The notes under the pieces were generated by a model, which worked only from the letters and a program-made list of their open reading frames with translations, ran no database searches and was not told the origin of the DNA. From positions 1-42,653 of the forward strand of contig VGDY01000014.1 of NCBI GenBank assembly GCA_016869555.1: 42,653 nucleotides of DNA. Direction: 5' to 3'. Position 1 is the stretch's first letter; every line of letters begins with the position of its first letter. The DNA comes from Alphaproteobacteria bacterium (GTDB lineage Bacteria > Pseudomonadota > Alphaproteobacteria > Rhizobiales > Beijerinckiaceae). The position numbers and the translations under genes were made by a program. Shown here one piece after another: positions 9,607 through 19,084 of the stretch.

Positions 9607-9624
9607 CCTATTGCAGGCAATAGG
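9607..9624 (+). terminator. Hairpin after porin gene
   Basis: CCTATTGC and GCAATAGG form a perfect 8-base inverted repeat 18 bases after the porin stop. It lacks a clear T-run, so it may be a weak terminator or an mRNA 3' stabiliser. Confidence 0.3.
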
Positions 9625-9728
9625 GGCATGGCGTTACTTCAGGGGCGGCGGATGACGTCTTTTGGGACTGTGGCCGGCGACGTCCGTACAGCAACGAAAC
9701 TCCAGTCCGATTCTATTTGGAGACAAGC

Positions 9729-9935
9729 ATGAAAATCTCTGCTCGAAACGTCATCGACGGCACGGTCAAGGAAATCAAGAAAGGCGTCACCACCGCCCAT
9801 GTGCCGATCGACGTCAGCGGCGCGACCCTCACGGCCGCGATCACCAATGAATCGGTGGATGAATTGGGCCTCAAGATGGGCGACAAAGTGAAAGCCGTGA
9901 TCAAATCGTCCGACGTCATGGTCGCTGTGATCTGA
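9729..9935 (+). CDS. mop: Molybdenum-pterin-binding protein Mop (molbindin)
   Basis: Single-domain molbindin of 68 residues (MKISARNVIDGTVKEIKKG, then GVTTAHVPIDVSG and the conserved end DKVKAVIKSSDVMVAV). Mop proteins assemble as hexamers that store or buffer molybdate in the cytoplasm, using the same TOBE fold as the end of ModC. I chose the ATG at 9729, which follows GGAGA and aligns with the usual MxxSARN start, over a start four codons earlier. It sits between the porin and modBC and forms part of the molybdate group. Confidence 0.88.
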   Translation: MKISARNVIDGTVKEIKKGVTTAHVPIDVSGATLTAAITNESVDELGLKMGDKVKAVIKSSDVMVAVI

Positions 9936-9984
9936 CCTCTCAAGAGCCTCCCGGAAAAACATGGCGGCTCTCTAGAATCGCGAC

Positions 9985-10010
9985 GCATTTGGGCGTGATC
10001 GCCCAAATGC
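9985..10010. repeat. Perfect hairpin after mop (REP-like)
   Basis: GCATTTGGGCG, loop TGAT, CGCCCAAATGC: an 11-base perfect stem followed by TAGATCACGC. The hairpin at 36463-36488 has the same architecture (11-base stem, 4-base loop) and is also flanked by TAGATCACGC, so both appear to belong to one family of interspersed palindromes. It could also end mop transcription. Between it and modB (10011-10339) I see no gene. Confidence 0.5.
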
Positions 10011-10339
10011 AATTTAGATCACGCGATCGACGCTAAAAGCCTGGCGCGCCGCGCCGGCGCCCAATTCGCCCCAGCGCCGGCCGCGGCGACGCCGCACAAA
10101 AAGCGGACTGGTCAAAGCGTCTATGTTCCGCCAATATATAGCGAGAAATTCACGCCTAGCCGCCTGCCGGCGTAAGCGGCGCCATTCTTGCGGGCCGATC
10201 AATCGTGCAGAGCAGAAGACGGCGGATCGCGTCATCTCTCGGGGCGCATTGGTCGCGGCGGACTAAGACGTCGCGCCGCCACCCTCTCGCAGGCTGCATA
10301 GGGGAACGGTGCGATCCGAGGACGCCAAAGGACGCCGCA

Positions 10340-11059
10340 TTGCCGGACTATCTACCCGCCGCCTTTTTCGAATTGTCGCCAGCCGAATGGACGGCGATAC
10401 TTCTGTCGCTGCGCATCGCGATCGTGGCGACTCTCGTGAGCCTGCCGTTCGGGATCGTCACCGCCTATGCGCTGGCGCGGTGCCAGTTCCCCGGCAAGAC
10501 GCTGGTCAACGGCGTCGTTCATCTGCCACTGGTGCTGCCGCCGGTCGTCACCGGCTTCGTCCTGCTCATGCTGCTCGGACGCAAGGGCGTTTTCGGCCCC
10601 TCTCTCGCAGAGATCGGCATTGTTTTCTCCTTTCGCTGGACCGGCGCGGCGGTCGCCTGCGCCGTCATGGGGTTTCCGTTGATGGTCCGCGCCATGCGAC
10701 TGTCGTTCGAGGCGATCGATCGGCGTCTGGACATGGCGTCGCAGACGCTCGGGGCGAACCGAATTTGGACCTTTCTTCTGGTCAATCTTCCGCTCGCCGC
10801 GCCAGGAATTATCGTTGGAGCGATTCTCGCTTTCGCCAAGGCGCTGGGCGAGTTCGGCGCGACCATCACCTTCGTTTCGAACATTCCCGGCGAAACGCAG
10901 ACGATCTCGGCAGCGATCTATAGCTACACCCAGGTTCCTGGCGGCGACGAAAGCGCGATGCGTCTGACGATTGTCGCGGTGATCATCGCGTTTTCAGCCC
11001 TTACGGCGTCCGAGATCATTCAGTGGCGCGCGCATAAGAGGCTAGGGCGCGCCGAATGA
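10340..11059 (+). CDS. modB: Molybdate ABC transporter permease ModB
   Basis: Inner-membrane channel subunit, 239 residues, with about five hydrophobic spans, the ModB segment GVVHLPLVLPPVVTGF and the EAA loop DMASQTLGANRIWTFLLVNL. The frame is open from 10205, but the first 45 residues are Arg-rich and unlike ModB. The TTG at 10340 has an AAAGGA site seven bases upstream and gives the usual family length, so I use it. The stop overlaps modC. It should work with the distant ModA at 843-1649. Confidence 0.9.
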   Translation: MPDYLPAAFFELSPAEWTAILLSLRIAIVATLVSLPFGIVTAYALARCQFPGKTLVNGVVHLPLVLPPVVTGFVLLMLLGRKGVFGPSLAEIGIVFSFRWTGAAVACAVMGFPLMVRAMRLSFEAIDRRLDMASQTLGANRIWTFLLVNLPLAAPGIIVGAILAFAKALGEFGATITFVSNIPGETQTISAAIYSYTQVPGGDESAMRLTIVAVIIAFSALTASEIIQWRAHKRLGRAE

Positions 11060-12150
11060 TCGAGGTCGACGTTAGACTGAGGCTGGGCTCGTTCTCACTC
11101 GAAGTCGCCTTCGCCAATGGCGCAGGCGTAACGGCGCTGTTTGGGCAATCCGGATCCGGAAAATCGCTGACGCTCGGCATCGTCGCCGGACTGATGAAGC
11201 CTGACGCAGGATATGTCCGGCTCGACGGCGAAGCTTTGGTCGACGTCGCAAGAAATGTTTTCGTTCCGGTGTCGCGCCGACGCGTCGGCCTCGTCTTCCA
11301 GGATTCCAATCTCTTTCCGCATCTCAGCGTGAAGCAGAATCTCCTGTACGGCCGCTGGTTCGCGCCGCGCGGCGAACGTCGGATCGACTTCGACGCCGTC
11401 GTCGAAACCCTCGGGATTGGGCAACTTATTTCGCGTTCGCCGACTCGTCTGTCGGGCGGCGAGCGGCAACGCGTGGCGATCGGCCGCGCGTTGCTTTCTT
11501 GCCCAAGGCTGCTGCTTCTCGATGAACCGCTGGCGGCGCTCGACATGCAGCGCAAGCTCGAAATCCTGCCGCTGATCGAACGCGTCAGGGACGAGTTTGA
11601 TGTCCCCATCGTCTATGTCTCCCACGCTGTCGAAGAGGTGGCGCGCCTGGCCTCTCGCGTCGTCGTCATCGATGGCGGACAAGTGAAATTCGTCGGCGAT
11701 CCCGCCGACGCCTTCAATCGCCTCGCCAATTCTCCGGCAATGAGCCGCTTCGATCGTTCCTCCGTCCTGACAGCCTCGGTCGACGACGCCTCCGCCAAAT
11801 ATGGGCTGACGAAGCTCAGACATCCCTCGGGAATAATCTGGATTGAAGGATCGCCAGGCCAGGCGGGCGGCGCCGCGCGGGTAATTGTGAAAGCGACCGA
11901 CGTCGTGCTTTCGCTGCTTCCGCCTCAGGAAATCAGCGCCCGGAGCGTTCTTTGGGGCAGGGTGGCGAACATCCAATTCGAAGGCCCGATCGCGACGATC
12001 GAGATAGAGCTGAAGGAAGACGGACCGCTTCTGGCCACGATCACAAGAGGCGCCCTCGAAGATCTGTCCTTGAAGGAGGGCTCGCATGTCTACGCCCTGT
12101 TCAAGACGGCGGCGCTCGACGAGCGCTCCATTGGCGTCGCCAACGCTTGA
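11056..12150 (+). CDS. modC: Molybdate ABC transporter ATP-binding protein ModC
   Basis: ATPase of molybdate import, 364 residues. Walker A GQSGSGKSLT near residue 30, signature LSGGERQRVAIGRALL, Walker B LLLDEPLAALD, switch YVSHAVEEVARLA, then a C-terminal TOBE/Mop-like domain (about 295-360) that can bind molybdate and inhibit transport. The ATG overlaps the modB stop (ATGA). No modA follows or precedes closely. The short gap to the next gene (12151-12286) shows GC-rich dyads but no T-rich terminator. Confidence 0.92.
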   Translation: MIEVDVRLRLGSFSLEVAFANGAGVTALFGQSGSGKSLTLGIVAGLMKPDAGYVRLDGEALVDVARNVFVPVSRRRVGLVFQDSNLFPHLSVKQNLLYGRWFAPRGERRIDFDAVVETLGIGQLISRSPTRLSGGERQRVAIGRALLSCPRLLLLDEPLAALDMQRKLEILPLIERVRDEFDVPIVYVSHAVEEVARLASRVVVIDGGQVKFVGDPADAFNRLANSPAMSRFDRSSVLTASVDDASAKYGLTKLRHPSGIIWIEGSPGQAGGAARVIVKATDVVLSLLPPQEISARSVLWGRVANIQFEGPIATIEIELKEDGPLLATITRGALEDLSLKEGSHVYALFKTAALDERSIGVANA

Positions 12151-12286
12151 GGCGAGTGACGCCGGGCCGTCGGCGCCGGCAGGCCGAAGGCCCGACAGGA
12201 ATGGCATTGCTTTGCCGGCGAACTGTCGGAATATGGCGCGACGCATCGCACATTGATCGACGCGTCGGTCCGATCACATTCGACCG

Positions 12287-13042
12287 ATGGAAGGGCGGAT
12301 CAAATTGACCAGCGCAGATGGCGGTCCCTCCGCCTTTTTCAAGGCGACCTCGCATGCGTTCGGAGAAACGATTGACGCCGGCCGGACGCGCCCGGAGCTT
12401 GTCGCGCTGCTCTGCGCGCAGGCTTTTGACGGCTTCGCGAAAAATGTCGCGATTCAGTCGGAGGGCGACCCGGTCTTGGCCTGTCATGGCGAATGCGCGG
12501 GCTGCTGCCGGTTGCGCGTCGTCGCGACCGCGCCGGAAGTGTTTCTGCTCACGCGCTTCATCTCGGTCAACGCCGCCGCCTTCGCCGAGCGCGGAATCAT
12601 GCTCCTCAACCGCATCGAGGCCGCTGATCGGGCGCTTGGCGCGCTCACCGAAGAACAGCGCATGGCGGCGCAAGCCGCGTGCCCGTTGATCGAGCGCGAG
12701 TTGTGCCTCGCCTATAAGCTGCGTCCGCTTGCGTGCCGCGGCCACGCGGCGTTCGACAAGGGGTCATGTCTCGCCGCTGCGCGAGGCGAAGCGGTTGAAG
12801 CGCCGATTTCAACGCCCCATCTGGTCGTCCGCAGCCTCGTCCAGAACGCCTTGATGGCCGCGTTGCGGCGCGCCGGACTGGCTTGGGGACTCTACGAAAT
12901 CAACAAAGCGCTGAATATCGCGCTCTCGGCGCCTGACGCGCTCGAACAATGGATTTCGGGAGACGATCCCTTGATGTCCGCCCGAATTCCCGACTTCGAC
13001 CTGATCGAGGCCGGCGCGATTTTTGACGCTGTCGAAGGATAA
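12287..13042 (+). CDS. YkgJ-type cysteine-cluster protein
   Basis: Cytoplasmic protein of 251 residues with the zinc/iron-chelating pattern of the YkgJ family (PF03692): CHGECAGCC near residues 67-75, then CPLIERELCLAYKLRPLACR and a further Cys in FDKGSC. The biochemical role of this family is poorly known; metal or Fe-S binding is expected from the cysteines. The gene follows modC in the same direction and may be co-transcribed, but a link to molybdenum is inference only. Confidence 0.75.
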   Translation: MEGRIKLTSADGGPSAFFKATSHAFGETIDAGRTRPELVALLCAQAFDGFAKNVAIQSEGDPVLACHGECAGCCRLRVVATAPEVFLLTRFISVNAAAFAERGIMLLNRIEAADRALGALTEEQRMAAQAACPLIERELCLAYKLRPLACRGHAAFDKGSCLAAARGEAVEAPISTPHLVVRSLVQNALMAALRRAGLAWGLYEINKALNIALSAPDALEQWISGDDPLMSARIPDFDLIEAGAIFDAVEG

Positions 13043-13189
13043 AGAATTGCATTTGCGGTTGTTTGATCGCGCACGGCATTTCCTGCCGTATTGAGCTGGA
13101 TGGCGGTCTTCGCGTCGCGCAGGACAGACGCGGCGTTCTCGACGCGCTTGGAAACGCGGGCGGGGTCCCGAGAGCAAGTCGCGTCCCTT

Positions 13190-13552
13190 TTATGAATTCG
13201 GCTTCCTCGACAGCAGCCATAGCGCCGAGAGGAAGAATCCCTTCGCAAGCGGGAGCAAGCACAAGACGAGCGCGACCGTCGTCGGCAGAACGATCAACAT
13301 TTCGAGCGCATAGGAGTAGCGACCGCTGCTCTCCAATATGAAGAGTAGCGACACGGCGAAAATCGTTACGGCGCCGACCGTCAACCATGCTGGGCCGTCA
13401 TCCGCATCGAGGCCCGCAAAGCTTTCCCGGCAATGCTCACAAGAATCGTTCGGCTTGAGGTAGCTTGCGAACAGGGCGCCCACGCCGCAGTTCGGGCATT
13501 TTCGCGTGAGTCCGCGAAGCAGGGCCGTGACTGATGACGGTTCGCTCTTCAT
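13190..13552 (-). CDS. DUF983 zinc-ribbon membrane protein
   Basis: Protein of 120 residues with an N-terminal zinc ribbon (CPNCG at 19-23, CEHC further on), the family motif DADDGPAWLT, and two strong membrane helices in the second half. This matches DUF983 (PF06170), which is widespread in alphaproteobacteria and of unknown function. I chose the ATG at 13552 (MKSEPSSVTALLRGLTRKCP). The longer open frame up to 13780 adds unrelated Arg-rich sequence. It is divergent from comEC. Confidence 0.8.
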   Translation of the reverse strand: MKSEPSSVTALLRGLTRKCPNCGVGALFASYLKPNDSCEHCRESFAGLDADDGPAWLTVGAVTIFAVSLLFILESSGRYSYALEMLIVLPTTVALVLCLLPLAKGFFLSALWLLSRKPNS

Positions 13553-13580
13553 TGACGCCAAACCGAATGATGGCGATCGT

Positions 13581-13610
13581 CGCGCCATCGCGCACCATCG
13601 CGCGCCATCG
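13581..13610. repeat. Three tandem 10-base units
   Basis: CGCGCCATCG, CGCACCATCG and CGCGCCATCG follow one another immediately upstream of the DUF983 start. Possibly replication slippage; regulatory effect unknown. Confidence 0.4.
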
Positions 13611-13850
13611 CGGTCTCGCTTTGATTTAAGGGGATAGTTTCTTATCGCGCCGCAGGCAACCGTCGAATGGCCAAACGGCGGTTCGACAGATAGGCGACGC
13701 AGACAAGCGCGGCAATCAGCGCTAAGTTCGTCGCTGCATTTGAGTGGGGCCGGCATTTTCTTGAACGACGTTTCGCGCACGGCTGAGAAAGGTGAGGGGA
13801 GCCGCGATGTTTCATCGCGCCTCCTTCGCTTGCCTGCGCGAGGATTAACC

Positions 13851-16025
13851 GTGGCCTTGCGCGCGTCGCTGGAGCAGGAGCGCGCGCTGCGCCGTCCGTT
13901 TCTCTGGCTGGTCGTCGCCGCCGGGGCCGGCGTCGCGCTCTATTTTTCGGCTGAGCGGGAACCCTCGCTGGCGCTTTGCCTCGGCGCGTTCGCAGCCTTC
14001 GCGATCCTCGCCGCGCTTACGCGAAGCCATGCGCGCCCGCAGGCGCTGTTTCTGGCGCTTGCTTTCATCGCCGGCGGCTTCGCGTCCGGCGCCTGGCGGA
14101 CGGCGCGAGTGGCCGCGCCGATCGTTCCGCGAATCGGCATCGGCGAAATGACGGGCTTCGTCGAGGAGGTCGATCTGCGGCGCGCCGGCGCGCGTTTCAT
14201 CCTGCGCGTCGCCAGCGCCGAAGGCCTTCCCGATGACGTCGTTCCCGCCCGCGTGCGGCTGACCACCCGCGGCGACCCGAATTTTTCCGCCGGCGACTTC
14301 ATCGCCTTGAAGGCGCGGCTGATGCCGCCGGCGCGGGCGGCGCTGCCGGGCGGCTATGATTTCGCCCGCGACGCGTTTTTCGCGCGCATCGGCGGCGTCG
14401 GCAACGCGCTGGGGCGCATCGAAACAATGTCGCCGCCCGATCCGGCGCCGCTGTCGCTGCGTTTTTTCGCGCGTGTCGATCACATGCGCAACGCGCTGGC
14501 GATGCGGGTCTATCGAATCATCGAAGGCGACGCCGGCGCGATCGCCGCCGCGATGGTCACGGGCAAGCGCGATCTTTTGTCGGAAGACGCCAAGAATCTC
14601 ATCCGCCGCGCCGGCATTTTTCACATCATCACCATTTCCGGCGTTCAGATGACGCTCGTCGCCGGCATCTTTTTCGTCGGCTTTCGCCGTCTTCTGGCGA
14701 TGTCGCAGACCCTCGCGCTCAATTATCCGATCAAGAAATGGGCGGCTGCGCTCGCGATACTGGGGGCCGTTCTTTACGACATCGGCACGGGCTCGCGCGT
14801 CGGCACCGAGCGCGCTCTCGTGATGACGCTGATCATGCTTGTCGCGGTTCTGTTCGATCGGCCGTCGCTGTCGATGCGCAATCTGGCGCTTGCCGCGCTC
14901 ATCATCGTCGCCTTCGAGCCGGAGGCGCTGCTCGGCGCGAGTTTTCAGCTCTCCTTCGCCGCGGTGGCGGCGTTGATCGCCGTCTATGAGTGGCGCGGCG
15001 AATATCTCGCCAAGCGCCGGATCGACGATCGCGCGCCGCAGGGGCGATGGGGCGCGATTCGCGAATCCGTCGCCGAGCGCCTGCTGCATGGACCGGGCGC
15101 GGCGATTTTCGCGACTCTCTGCGCGACCTCGGCGACCGCTTCATTCATGGCGAATGATTTTCACGAACTCAGCCCCTATGTGCTGATCGGCAATCCGCTG
15201 ACGCTCGCGATCATCGAATTCTTCGCGGTTCCCTGCGCGCTCCTTGGCGCCGCGCTTTATCCGCTGGGTCTCGACGGATTCGTCTGGCGCTATCTCAAAA
15301 TGGGCATAGACCTCGTGACCTATCTCGCCGGGCTGATCGCCAGCGCGCCGGGCGCGAGCCTGCCGGTCAAAGCCTTCGCGCCCTGGGCGATCGTTTTTCT
15401 CGCGCTCGCGGTGTTGTCGCTCGTCTTGTGGCGAACATGGACGTGGCGCGCGCTCGCGATTCCTCTCGCTTTCATTGGGTTGATGGGCGCGACGGGCGGC
15501 GCGCCCTTTGATCTCGCCGTGCCGGCGACCGGAGAATCGGCGGCGCTGCGTTTGCCGTCAGGCCAGCTTGCGCTCATCGGGCGGAAGCCGAACGCGTTCG
15601 CCGCCGAACAATGGCTGCGCGCGGACGGCGACGCGCGCCCGTCCGCGGACGCGACGAGCGGCGTCGCCTGCGATGATTTGGGCTGCGTCGCGAAAGCGAT
15701 CGACGGCCGCTTTGTCGCGCTCGTCGCCGAGCGCGGCGCCCTCTTTGAGGATTGCGGGCGCGCCGCTGTCGTCATTACGCCGCTCTATGCGCCGGCGGGT
15801 TGCGCGGCGGCGATCGTGATCGATCGCCGCAAGCTGAGCGAAACGGGCGCCGTGGCGTTGAGGTTTAAGCCGGATGGAGTCGAATGGACGACCGCCCGCG
15901 CGATCGACGAGGATCGGCCGTGGTCGCCCGCGCCGCGCGAGCGCCGCAAGCCGACGTTCGCGGCGTCGCTGAGCGATGAAGAGCGCAGCGAGGAAGACGC
16001 GCGGGCGATGGAGCCGCTGGAATAG
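13851..16025 (+). CDS. comEC: ComEC/Rec2-type DNA uptake channel
   Basis: Polytopic inner-membrane protein that in competent bacteria carries single-stranded DNA into the cytoplasm. Two N-terminal helices and a soluble DUF4131-type region (about 70-220) precede the Competence domain (PF03772), with AAAMVTGKRDLLSEDAKNLI and FHIITISGVQMTLVAG, then many spans. The C-terminal part has no HxHxDH motif, so the metallo-beta-lactamase domain is missing or degenerate; DCGRAAVVITPLYAPAGCAA appears instead. I prefer GTG 13851 (GAGG seven bases upstream). The frame is open to a TTG at 13740 without a ribosome site. Confidence 0.85.
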   Translation: MALRASLEQERALRRPFLWLVVAAGAGVALYFSAEREPSLALCLGAFAAFAILAALTRSHARPQALFLALAFIAGGFASGAWRTARVAAPIVPRIGIGEMTGFVEEVDLRRAGARFILRVASAEGLPDDVVPARVRLTTRGDPNFSAGDFIALKARLMPPARAALPGGYDFARDAFFARIGGVGNALGRIETMSPPDPAPLSLRFFARVDHMRNALAMRVYRIIEGDAGAIAAAMVTGKRDLLSEDAKNLIRRAGIFHIITISGVQMTLVAGIFFVGFRRLLAMSQTLALNYPIKKWAAALAILGAVLYDIGTGSRVGTERALVMTLIMLVAVLFDRPSLSMRNLALAALIIVAFEPEALLGASFQLSFAAVAALIAVYEWRGEYLAKRRIDDRAPQGRWGAIRESVAERLLHGPGAAIFATLCATSATASFMANDFHELSPYVLIGNPLTLAIIEFFAVPCALLGAALYPLGLDGFVWRYLKMGIDLVTYLAGLIASAPGASLPVKAFAPWAIVFLALAVLSLVLWRTWTWRALAIPLAFIGLMGATGGAPFDLAVPATGESAALRLPSGQLALIGRKPNAFAAEQWLRADGDARPSADATSGVACDDLGCVAKAIDGRFVALVAERGALFEDCGRAAVVITPLYAPAGCAAAIVIDRRKLSETGAVALRFKPDGVEWTTARAIDEDRPWSPAPRERRKPTFAASLSDEERSEEDARAMEPLE

Positions 16026-16049
16026 AGACGCGCTCTACGCATTCTCCGT

Positions 16050-16160
16050 CCGTCATTCCCGGCAGGCCGATGGCCTGACCGGGAATCCAGGGGCAAAGTC
16101 ATGAATGGTGAAGATGTCCTGGATTCCGATCGCGCGCGTTGCGCGCGTCGGGAATGACGG
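16050..16160. repeat. MITE-like inverted-repeat element between comEC and lexA
   Basis: Outer arms CCGTCATTCCCG (16050-16061) and CGGGAATGACGG (16149-16160) are perfect inverted repeats. Nested inside are GGGAATCCAGG and CCTGGATTCCG, also inverted with one mismatch. There is no coding content. The layout fits a dispersed, transcribed-hairpin or non-autonomous mobile element. A related partial sequence (CGTCATGCCCGCGC, then GCGGGC) occurs near 23738-23764. Confidence 0.6.
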
Positions 16161-16182
16161 CCTTCGCCAAAAACGCGCGAAA

Positions 16183-16893
16183 CTAATACTTCCGCAGCAG
16201 GCTGACGAGCTTGCCTTGAATCCGAACGCGGTCGGGGCCGAAAATTCGCGTCTCATAGGCGGGGTTCGCCGCCTCCAGCGCGATCGAGGCGCCGCGCTTG
16301 CGCAGGCGTTTCAGCGTCGCTTCCTCATCGTCGATCAGCGCCACCACGATATCGCCGGTGTCGGCGTTGTCCTGCTTCTTGATGACGACCGTGTCGCCGT
16401 CGAGGATGCCCGCTTCGATCATCGAATCGCCGCGCACTTCGAGCGCGAAATGCTCGCCGCTCATCAGCAGGTCGGGCGGCAGATTGATCGTATGGCTGCG
16501 GTTCTGAATAGCGGAGATCGGCGTGCCGGCGGCGATGCGGCCCATCACCGGGATCGCGACCTGCTGATCGCTCTCGTCCTCGAAACGCTCGTTGAGCGGA
16601 CGCACGCGGCCCAGATTCCCCTCGATGACCGAGGGCGCGAATTTGCCGCCGCGCCCGCCGGCGCTCCGCGGCGTGGCCGATTCGGGCAGGCGCAGCACTT
16701 CGAGCGCGCGGGCGCGATTGGGCAGCCGGCGGATGAAGCCGCGCTCCTCAAGCGCGAGAATGAGCCGATGAATGCCGGACTTCGAGCGCAAATCGAGCGC
16801 GTCCTTCATCTCGTCGAAGGAGGGCGGCACGCCGGATTCCTTCAGGCGCTCATGGATGAAGCGCAACAGGTCGCTTTGCTTCTTGGTCAACAT
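16183..16893 (-). CDS. lexA: SOS repressor LexA
   Basis: Repressor-protease of 236 residues. The N-terminal winged helix (about 1-65) contains [20 protein letters not shown]. The self-cleavage site is Ala122-Gly123 (RIAAGTP), and the catalytic pair is Ser157 (GDSM) and Lys195 (EEATLKR). When RecA filaments form, LexA cuts itself and frees the SOS genes. The start is the ATG at 16893, matching the MLTKKQ family start. The frame is open to 17190, but that part covers promoter DNA. An SOS box lies 93 bases upstream, so autoregulation is expected. Confidence 0.95.
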   Translation of the reverse strand: MLTKKQSDLLRFIHERLKESGVPPSFDEMKDALDLRSKSGIHRLILALEERGFIRRLPNRARALEVLRLPESATPRSAGGRGGKFAPSVIEGNLGRVRPLNERFEDESDQQVAIPVMGRIAAGTPISAIQNRSHTINLPPDLLMSGEHFALEVRGDSMIEAGILDGDTVVIKKQDNADTGDIVVALIDDEEATLKRLRKRGASIALEAANPAYETRIFGPDRVRIQGKLVSLLRKY

Positions 16894-16985
16894 CGCCGCA
16901 CCGCCTTGCCAGCCTAATCGCCGATTTTCGCTGAGCCGCAGTTTTTGGCTCGATAACATAAACAAATCATGAACGAACGATATAC

Positions 16986-17000
16986 GTTCTCTCTGCGTTC
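16986..17000. promoter_or_regulatory. SOS box before lexA
   Basis: GTTC at 16986-16989 and GTTC at 16997-17000 with seven bases between: an exact match to the alphaproteobacterial LexA site GTTC-N7-GTTC. A GAAC at 16975-16978 forms a further symmetric arm. It lies 93 bases upstream of lexA, as expected for autorepression. Confidence 0.8.
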
Positions 17001-17200
17001 CGCAAGTGTTATAAATGTTGCGCTGAAATCCAAGCAGTGGTAGTCGGCGGACATGTCCATGGAAGCAAATAGCGACCGACCGCGAACACGTCCCGGCAAC
17101 GGGGCGTGGGGGAGTCCGGCTGTCCGTTCCGCACTTGGAATGCCTGAAATCTCCGGTTCGAATCCGACTTCCGATATCAATCGACAGCAACGCTAAACGA

Positions 17201-17274
17201 TCCGAGATCGTTTAGCGGTAGGACGGCGCGCTCTGGACGCGCAAACCCTGGTTCGAATCCAGGTCTCGGAACCA
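17201..17274 (+). tRNA. tRNA-Gln (CTG)
   Basis: Acceptor arms TCCGAGA and TCTCGGA pair fully. The anticodon arm GCGCG-CTCTGGA-CGCGC gives anticodon CTG (codon CAG). The T-arm is CCTGG-TTCGAAT-CCAGG. CCA is encoded at 17272-17274. In most alphaproteobacteria this tRNA is first charged with glutamate by GltX and then amidated by GatCAB. Confidence 0.93.
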
Positions 17275-17278
17275 TCAC

Positions 17279-17352
17279 TCCCGCTTGGTGCAACGGTAGC
17301 ACGCGAGGTTTTGGTCCTTGAGATCGCGGTTCGAATCCGTGAGCGGGAGCCA
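17279..17352 (+). tRNA. tRNA-Gln (TTG)
   Basis: Acceptor arms TCCCGCT and AGCGGGA pair. The anticodon arm is CGAGG-TTTTGGT-CCTTG with anticodon TTG (codon CAA). The T-loop is TTCGAAT and CCA is encoded at 17350-17352. It lies four bases after the CTG isoacceptor, so the pair is probably one transcript. The gap to gltX (17353-17556) shows no gene. Confidence 0.93.
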
Positions 17353-17556
17353 TTTATCTTCCAATAAGCCGCGATCATCTAGATCGCGCGCTCGCGCGCC
17401 GCGATGACGTCGCTGTCGTCGACAGGGGATCATCGCACCCTATGTTCGCGCTTTGGTTAAGCGATCATGGCCGACCGCAGCGGCGATCTATGTTCGCTCG
17501 GCGTCGCGCGTGCTAGACGGTCCGACCCTTAAGAAATCGAGGAATTCGCGGCGCTC

Positions 17557-18981
17557 ATGTCACAGGTCGTCACCCGCTTCGCTCCGTCGCCCACCGGCTT
17601 TCTGCATATCGGCGGCGCGCGCACGGCGCTGTTCAACTGGCTCTACGCCAAAAAGCACGGCGGACGGATGATGCTGCGCATCGAAGACACCGACCGCGAG
17701 CGCTCCACGAAGGCGGCGATCGAGGCCATCATCGACGGGCTCAAATGGCTCGGCCTCGATTGGGACGGCGACATCGTCTACCAGTCCTCGCGCGCCGCGC
17801 GCCATGCGGAAATCGCGCAGGCGCTGCTGGCGCAGGGCAGGGCCTATCGCTGCTACGCCACGGCGCAGGAACTCGAGGAGATGCGCGAGAAGGCCAAGGC
17901 GGAAAAGCGTCCCTGGCGTTACGACGGCCGCTGGCGCGACCGCGACCCATCCGAGGCGCCCGCCGGCGCGCCCTATGCCGTGCGCATCAAGGCGCCCCAG
18001 GAGGGCGAGACGATCGTCGACGACGTCGTGCAGGGGCGCGTCGTCTTCCAGAACAAGGACCTCGACGATTTCATTCTGCTGCGCTCCGATGGCGCGCCGA
18101 CCTACATGCTGGCGGTCGTCGTCGACGATCACGACATGGGCGTCACTCAGATCATTCGCGGCGACGACCATCTCACCAATGCGGCGCGGCAGACGCATAT
18201 CTATGAAGCGATGGGCTGGACGGCGCCGGTCTTCGCCCATATTCCGCTGATCCACGGGCCGGACGGCGCCAAGCTTTCAAAACGCCACGGCGCGCTCGGC
18301 GTCGACGCCTATCGCGCCATGGGCTATCTGCCGGCGGCGCTGCGCAACTATCTCGTGCGCCTTGGCTGGTCGCAGGGCGACAAGGAGTTTTTCACGACGC
18401 GGGAGATGATCGACTCCTTCGATCTTGCGCAGGTGCATCGCTCTCCGGCGCGCTTCGATTTCGCCAAGCTCGAAAATATGAACGGCCATTATCTGCGCGA
18501 CAGCGATGACGACGAATTGTTCGATTTGCTCGTCGCGACGCTGCCCTATCTCGACGGCGGCGACGCGATCGCGCGGCAGCTCGACGACAGGAAGCGCGCG
18601 CAGTTGCGCGCCGCGCTGCCGGGCCTCAAGGCGCGCGCCAAAACCTTGAACGAACTTCTCGAGGGCGCCGGCTTTCTCTTCGCGCATCGGCCGCTGCCGC
18701 TCGACGCCAAGGCCGCGCAGCTGCTCTCGACGCAGGCGCGTGCGCGACTTGCGACGCTTGCCGACAAGCTGGCGCCCCTGCCAGACTGGACGGCCGCAAC
18801 CACCGAAGGCGTCGTGCGCGATCTCGCGACAGCGCTCGGCGTCAAGCTCGGCGATCTCGCCCAGCCATTGCGCGCTGCGCTTACAGGACGCTCGACGTCG
18901 CCGGGGATTTTCGAGGTGCTCGAAATCCTCGGGCGCGAGGAAAGTCTGGCGAGAATTTCCGACCAGGCCGCCATCGGGTAG
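17557..18981 (+). CDS. gltX: Glutamyl-tRNA synthetase
   Basis: Class I synthetase of 474 residues that attaches glutamate to tRNA-Glu. The HIGH-type motif is HIGG at 17-20 and the KMSKS-type motif is KLSKR at 239-243, with [20 protein letters not shown] at the start. Since no GlnRS is usual in this group, it probably also misacylates tRNA-Gln for GatCAB amidation. Two tRNA-Gln genes lie directly upstream. Alphaproteobacteria may carry two GltX paralogues, and which one this is cannot be told here. GAGG lies a little far (about 13 bases) upstream of the ATG. Confidence 0.94.
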   Translation: MSQVVTRFAPSPTGFLHIGGARTALFNWLYAKKHGGRMMLRIEDTDRERSTKAAIEAIIDGLKWLGLDWDGDIVYQSSRAARHAEIAQALLAQGRAYRCYATAQELEEMREKAKAEKRPWRYDGRWRDRDPSEAPAGAPYAVRIKAPQEGETIVDDVVQGRVVFQNKDLDDFILLRSDGAPTYMLAVVVDDHDMGVTQIIRGDDHLTNAARQTHIYEAMGWTAPVFAHIPLIHGPDGAKLSKRHGALGVDAYRAMGYLPAALRNYLVRLGWSQGDKEFFTTREMIDSFDLAQVHRSPARFDFAKLENMNGHYLRDSDDDELFDLLVATLPYLDGGDAIARQLDDRKRAQLRAALPGLKARAKTLNELLEGAGFLFAHRPLPLDAKAAQLLSTQARARLATLADKLAPLPDWTAATTEGVVRDLATALGVKLGDLAQPLRAALTGRSTSPGIFEVLEILGREESLARISDQAAIG

Positions 18982-19084
18982 CGTTTAAACCGACATCGCT
19001 GACGAGAATTGTGGCGCCGCGCCGATTTGCGCGCCATCGGAAGATAAGCCTGCGACGCGCGACGCGCGCGAAGCTTTGGCGCGC

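Noticed and set aside
17140-17185. tRNA-like GGTTCGAATCC segment before the tRNA-Gln genes
   Set aside because: Only three T-stem pairs form and no acceptor or anticodon arm could be found; at most an old tRNA fragment.
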